This document shows positions 59,760 to 64,000 of a stretch of 64,000 bases of DNA, in pieces. The DNA is taken from assembly GCA_030704615.1 (NCBI GenBank), contig CM060731.1:15066001-15130000 (forward strand). Reading direction: 5' to 3'. Source of the stretch: Takakia lepidozioides (taxonomy: Eukaryota; Streptophyta; Takakiopsida; Takakiales; Takakiaceae). How positions within the stretch are numbered: the stretch's first letter is position 1; every line of letters starts with the position of its first letter. The position numbers and the translations under genes were made by a program. The notes beneath the pieces were generated by a model. It did no database searches, had not been told where the DNA came from, and saw nothing but the letters and a program-made list of their open reading frames with translations.

Positions 59760-62700
59760 CTATGTAAAAGCATACTTTTGGTGTTCCAGGGAGATTCTTT
59801 TGTGCCGAACCAGTTCGTCAAGATCGTGCACTATCTTGAAAACAGCATCGGGTTGGGCAAGCTTCTGTGCTTTCTCTGCCATCTCTCTCAGCTCCCCAGC
59901 ATTTGGGCCAAACCAATCAGCAATAATCCTGGCAATCTCTTTAGGGTCCTCACAGAATCTGCCAGCACCGTTGTCCACCACAAAGGACACATTTCCAACT
60001 TCCTGTATGTACAAAAATAGATGACTCAGATAGGTGAATGGCTCAGCGACAAGTAGAAAAACCCTCAAGACTGGAAAACATGTTCAGAACCATCCTGCTT
60101 GTACATGGTTTAGGTAGGGACGAACTTGGCCTGCAATATAGTCAAAGAGGAGCATCGGCAGCCCACGAATCATGGCCTCCGCTATTGTTCCTGGTCCCGC
60201 CTGCACTTCAACCCACTCTTTAATACACGTTAATGCCGAGGGTGGGTAGACCCTTGAGGTCATCCATGATGGCCTCTCCCATGTCACAGACTGGAAACAA
60301 GTTCAGGAAAGTTTTCTGCCAACTTCATTTTCATCAGACGATTTCCTGGCAACAGACAGGTGTCGGATTTATCCACCAGGGTCAAGACTTGCGGGCTTAG
60401 ATTCAGATCCTCGAGAATCTCTTCTCCTCTCTTCCGCCAGGACTTAGCCTGTTTGACAGGGGGATCCTGCTTCCAAGATATAGAGTCAATTAACTTAGGA
60501 TATCTGATATTAGACATATGTTGCAGCTGACCTCACCATCTGACCTTGAGTTCATCTCAATGGGAGCGTAAGGAAGGGATGCCAAACTCACCCCGAACAG
60601 CCACGTTGGCTATTTTGCATCATGCTGACATGTACTCCTGAAGCACCCCCACTTGAATGGATTCTAGAGACTTAGCCTGGTTGGAGTTATCAACCCATAC
60701 TGCAGATGCATACTCCAAGGCCTAATAACGCGGCAAAGAATGGTTTATTTTACTTCAGAGTTGATCCCTCTGCAGTGGAAAATTTCAGTGAGACCCAGCA
60801 CTTTGCGCTTGCCAGATTGAATGAGTTTTTGAATATGTGCATCCCAATTACAGTTGGAGGACAACTCAACGCCAAGGTATGTGTAGGAAGGGAGGAATCT
60901 CTTGGCTTCCCTACTGCCACTTGAGATCACCTCCTCCTTCCCCTCAGTTGTTGAATGCCACCACTGCACATTTACTGATGTTAGCCTCTAGCCCCCAAAG
61001 CTAAAAGTATCTTTTCGCGCAATCAATTAACTCCTGGAGATTGGAAGGAGTCTCCCCTATGCCTGCGAAGTCATCCGCAAACATACAGGCTGGTATGGTG
61101 CAATCACCCACCCTTAACCCAAATCCCTCACTTTCCACATCCTCGAGGAGTTGATTGATGAAAACATTGAAGAGCAGAGGGGAGAGGGTACTGCCTAGAG
61201 CTACACCTTGGTCTATGTCAAACAAGTAAGACATCTGTCCATTAACAGTGACACAGCTTTTGGTGTGAGCTTACAAGTTATGGACCACTCTCCAGATCTT
61301 TCCCTTGATCCCAGATGACCAGAGTCGGAGCCATAGACCATCTCTCCACACAGTGTCATAAGCCATTTTGACATCCAAGAAAAAGACAAAAGTGGGTTTC
61401 CCTTCTTTTTTCCTTCCCGGGATAATCTGGCTTAGAGTGAAGATATGATCCACACAGCCCGTTTCTCCGAAAGCCAGCTAGGCCTTCGTGGAAACAACCT
61501 CTAAAGATTCCAGATCAACCTTGAGACGAGTAACTCTGCAAAAAATCTTGCCAACTGCATTGAGAAACGTGATGCCTCGATAGTTCCCCGGCTCTTCTTT
61601 GTCACCTTTCTTACAATGACCCCGTCTCCAGCCAAGGGATCATTTCAGTCCTCCAGATAAGGTTAAAGAGAAGTACAAGGGCCTCTATCATGGGGTCGCC
61701 ACTCGCCACCATGTTTGATAAGCTCGTTGACTATGCCATGAGGTCCACCAGCTTTATGTCCGTTTAAATGCTCAATTGCTTCCATAATCTCAGAAGAACT
61801 CATGAGACCGTTGTAACCCTTTGAATTATACTCCAGTTCATCAGGGCTGTCTTGAATCATAGGAACAGTTTTCTCAAACGTGTCCTTCCATTCTTCAGAA
61901 GATCCCTGACTGTTCTAGAATTTCTGCCAAGGATACTGTAGTGGGTTTCAAAGGCTTTTGTCAACCGTCGAAGTCACTACTGCACCCTTAGTAGTCATCA
62001 GCGCTTGTACTTGCTGACCATTTTTCGGCTTGTACAGACGTTGAAGGGCTAACCAGAATCTCTTGTCATTACCACCATAGTGGTTTGAGTTTACTTCGCC
62101 CACATTTCTTTGTTGGCTTTCACTTTGCAGCACTCTTATAGAGGACTCGTCTCTCGGCTATCTTGAGTTTGATCTCATTGGTCCACCAATATAACAGCTC
62201 TACCGCAGACAATTAGTTTCCTCCCAATGATCTTGTCAGCCACAGAGGAGACGAAACTCTCCCAAGAATCCACCACTCTTTCGACTTCATTTCTTTCATT
62301 GCCAGAGAGAGACTGAAGATCTTGGAATGAATGGACAAAGTGAGGGAGAGCCTCTTGCAAGGCCTGGACATACTCAGCCTTGACCTCTTCATTTTGGAAT
62401 TTTTCTACGCACCCACTTCCGAATTGAAAGTTTCACAAATGTCTTAGAGTTGGGGAAACACCTTTTGATCTCAGTCCAAACTAGGAAGTGGTCAGAGGTA
62501 CCGATATCAGTTCTGTCGATCAACACATTGGCACACTGGGGAAACAAATTCTTGTCCACTATGATATAATCCACAATGGATCGTTCCCCAGTTTGGGCTT
62601 TCTCACGAGTCCATTGCACTTGATCTTATTATTCAAGGTCAAAAGCTGAAAGTTCTTCCAGACAGTTTATAAACTGTCTTCCATTAGAATTCAGCTCATC

Positions 62701-63583
62701 CTCACCAAAAGGCCCGATGGTATCCTGGTGAAGACCTTTGCCCACCCGGGCATTGAAGTCACCCAATAAGACCACCTGACCTTTGGCGAGGAACATATCG
62801 CAGTCCAGCTTAACGTCTTCAAACCTGTTGACGGGGGTTGGGGACTCTCGACAGCGTACGCGGTGTGCTTCAGGACCCGAGGCCAATCACCAACGGGCTT
62901 TGTCTGTGTCAGCACTAAGGGTCCCCTCTGTGGGCATGTAAACCATACCCACATACAACTGCCCATTTTGGGCGGAGGGGCTGCCCCCAAGTGGTAGGGG
63001 TCTGCTTGTTACCATTCAGAGATGACACTCCAGGGAGCTGCAGGGAATGGCCCGCGTAGGCATATTCTAAAGAGGGAGAGGCCCCAAACTCTCCAACTAA
63101 ATTAAATGCACTACCTTACCCGAAGCAAAGAGCTTAGGTCAAAACAAACAAAGACACGAGGTCACAAGGCCGGCAGTTAGTCACAGAGGCATTTATCTAC
63201 TCCCGTATCAGAGAGAGAGAGAGAGAGAAAGAGATGAGTTCAACAATCTATCAAATTGCAGAGGAACTACATAACTGATCAAAAGTATGGAGCTCAGCAC
63301 ACATCATCACTAAATTGTTCTAGTTTGATCCTTCCATAGCACTCAAACAGATTAAGAACTTTCAAATTATAAAAAATGCTTTTGACAACATGTTCGCCTT
63401 CGAATAGGGAAAAGGGATGAATCCATGGCGGCAACATGTGCATAGGCGAAGAGATTTCTACCCTGTGCAAAAGCCAACAGAGGGCATGGCCAAAGGATGG
63501 TCAGATTGGTAAAGGATTACCTTGGTAATGATGCAGTCGCAGGCTGCCATCCATTCAGACATGTTGGTCACAAATCCCTTCAC
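59760..63583 (-). CDS. MGD: Monogalactosyldiacylglycerol synthase, 3' exons
   Basis: Plastid-envelope enzyme transferring galactose from UDP-Gal to diacylglycerol. Three last exons: 63521-63583 ([21 protein letters not shown]), 60126-60200 ([25 protein letters not shown]) and 59760-60002 ([16 protein letters not shown] to EHQKYAFT and stop). All have AG acceptors and GT donors and join in phase 0, giving the GT28 C-terminal UDP-sugar-binding region with the AGPGTIAEA signature. The intron between the first two is 3320 bp and contains a LINE. Upstream exons lie beyond 63.6 kb; a possible exon near 63670-63745 could not be matched to the family. The three exons are undamaged, so the gene may still work. 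Confidence 0.88.
60225..63060 (-). mobile_element. LINE (non-LTR retrotransposon), 5'-truncated, inside MGD intron
   Basis: Minus strand, 5' to 3': endonuclease/exonuclease/phosphatase domain ([15 protein letters not shown] near 62770; [11 protein letters not shown] and [14 protein letters not shown] near 62500), then RT ([64 protein letters not shown], 61000-61750). A C-terminal region at 60280-60990 follows ([38 protein letters not shown]). The endonuclease N-terminus is missing, as in typical 5' truncation, and stops and frameshifts break the frame repeatedly. Same orientation as the host gene. Confidence 0.85.
60237..60572 (-). repeat. LINE 3' segment shared with 21590-21955
   Basis: Paralogous to the left-hand LINE fragment; both encode the same LINE C-terminal segment. 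This copy has an internal deletion of about 35 bp near 60360. Confidence 0.8.
63210..63233 (+). repeat. (GA)n microsatellite
   Basis: Short GAGAGA run in the MGD intron just upstream (right) of the LINE. Confidence 0.85.
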
Positions 63584-64000
63584 CTGCATATACACATGGT
63601 TTCTATTTCCTTAGAATACATACATGCTGACGCTAGACCTAAAAAATGGTTAAGAGGAGTCTTGTGGGTCAGAATTGCATCTTGCCTGGATGTTCTCCAG
63701 TGAAGGCAATGGCAGGAGGAGTGTACTCATCCACCATTTCATGTAAACCCTGAAGAGCCTATGTTCAGGATCCTAACTATCAAAACCAGGTTGTGGACTT
63801 TTGTGATCAGAGAATTTGTGCATCACAGACAGCAATCCCATGACCCGCTGATGGGATGTTGATTTAAGGGTGTTGAAATATCCTTGAAAGCATGCTTTTG
63901 ATTGCTATATCAGCCCCCCACCTAATGCACAGTGCCAAATCTGGTTGTGGCTGCACCGCCAATGAACACTGCAGAGAAAGAAGGGTGGAAGAGAACAAGA

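Noticed and set aside
1-64000. CRISPR arrays, bacterial operons, tRNA or rRNA genes
   Set aside because: No regularly spaced repeat-spacer structure, no rRNA motifs and no convincing cloverleaf with T-arm were seen; gene structure is eukaryotic.

Overview
The window looks like nuclear DNA of a streptophyte plant, probably a seed-free lineage such as a fern, lycophyte, bryophyte or charophyte. The evidence is a plastid MGDG-synthase gene, genes rich in GT-AG introns, a chromodomain-bearing Ty3/gypsy element primed by initiator-Met tRNA, Ty1/copia and CACTA elements, and a short TTTAGGG-type telomere-like repeat. I cannot name the species from sequence alone.

Left half (1-25.3 kb) is accessory, TE-rich DNA. 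An LTR-like tract (about 0.16-0.67 kb) and ATGAGC-rich direct repeats come first. Then an intact three-exon minus-strand gene (2721-4993, 575 aa) encodes a protein resembling beta-class N4/N6 DNA methyltransferases with a degenerate catalytic motif. It is embedded in 17 copies of a roughly 20-bp palindrome spread over 2.3-5.73 kb. A defective CACTA element (5806-14167) follows directly. Next is a complete-length chromovirus (14555-21499) with a perfect 5-bp target duplication but a broken gag-pol. After it come a LINE 3' fragment, a gypsy fragment and a decayed ABC1-kinase gene.

Middle (25.9-43.9 kb): a large minus-strand gene (25919-34864, about 2450 codons) joins a VLIG/GBP-like G domain, Cys/His-rich NFX1-like repeats and a C-terminal VWA domain. 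Its exon phases can be resolved, but it carries about eight single-base frame breaks. A truncated, internally deleted copia element (36.26-39.24 kb plus one LTR) and a repeat-rich, gene-poor stretch follow.

Right half (43.9-64 kb) holds conserved housekeeping genes. BOP1/ERB1 (17 exons, minus, 60S ribosome biogenesis) and ADAT1/TAD1 (10 exons, plus, tRNA adenosine deaminase) are head to head across 577 bp. BOP1 has a 7-bp tandem duplication, and ADAT1 appears to lack one base in a T run; otherwise every exon phase closes. The 3' exons of an MGDG synthase (minus) are split by a 5'-truncated LINE sitting in an intron; its 5' exons lie beyond the window.

Single-base indels recur in otherwise coherent genes and between the two gypsy LTRs. 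Real decay and residual assembly error cannot be separated here.
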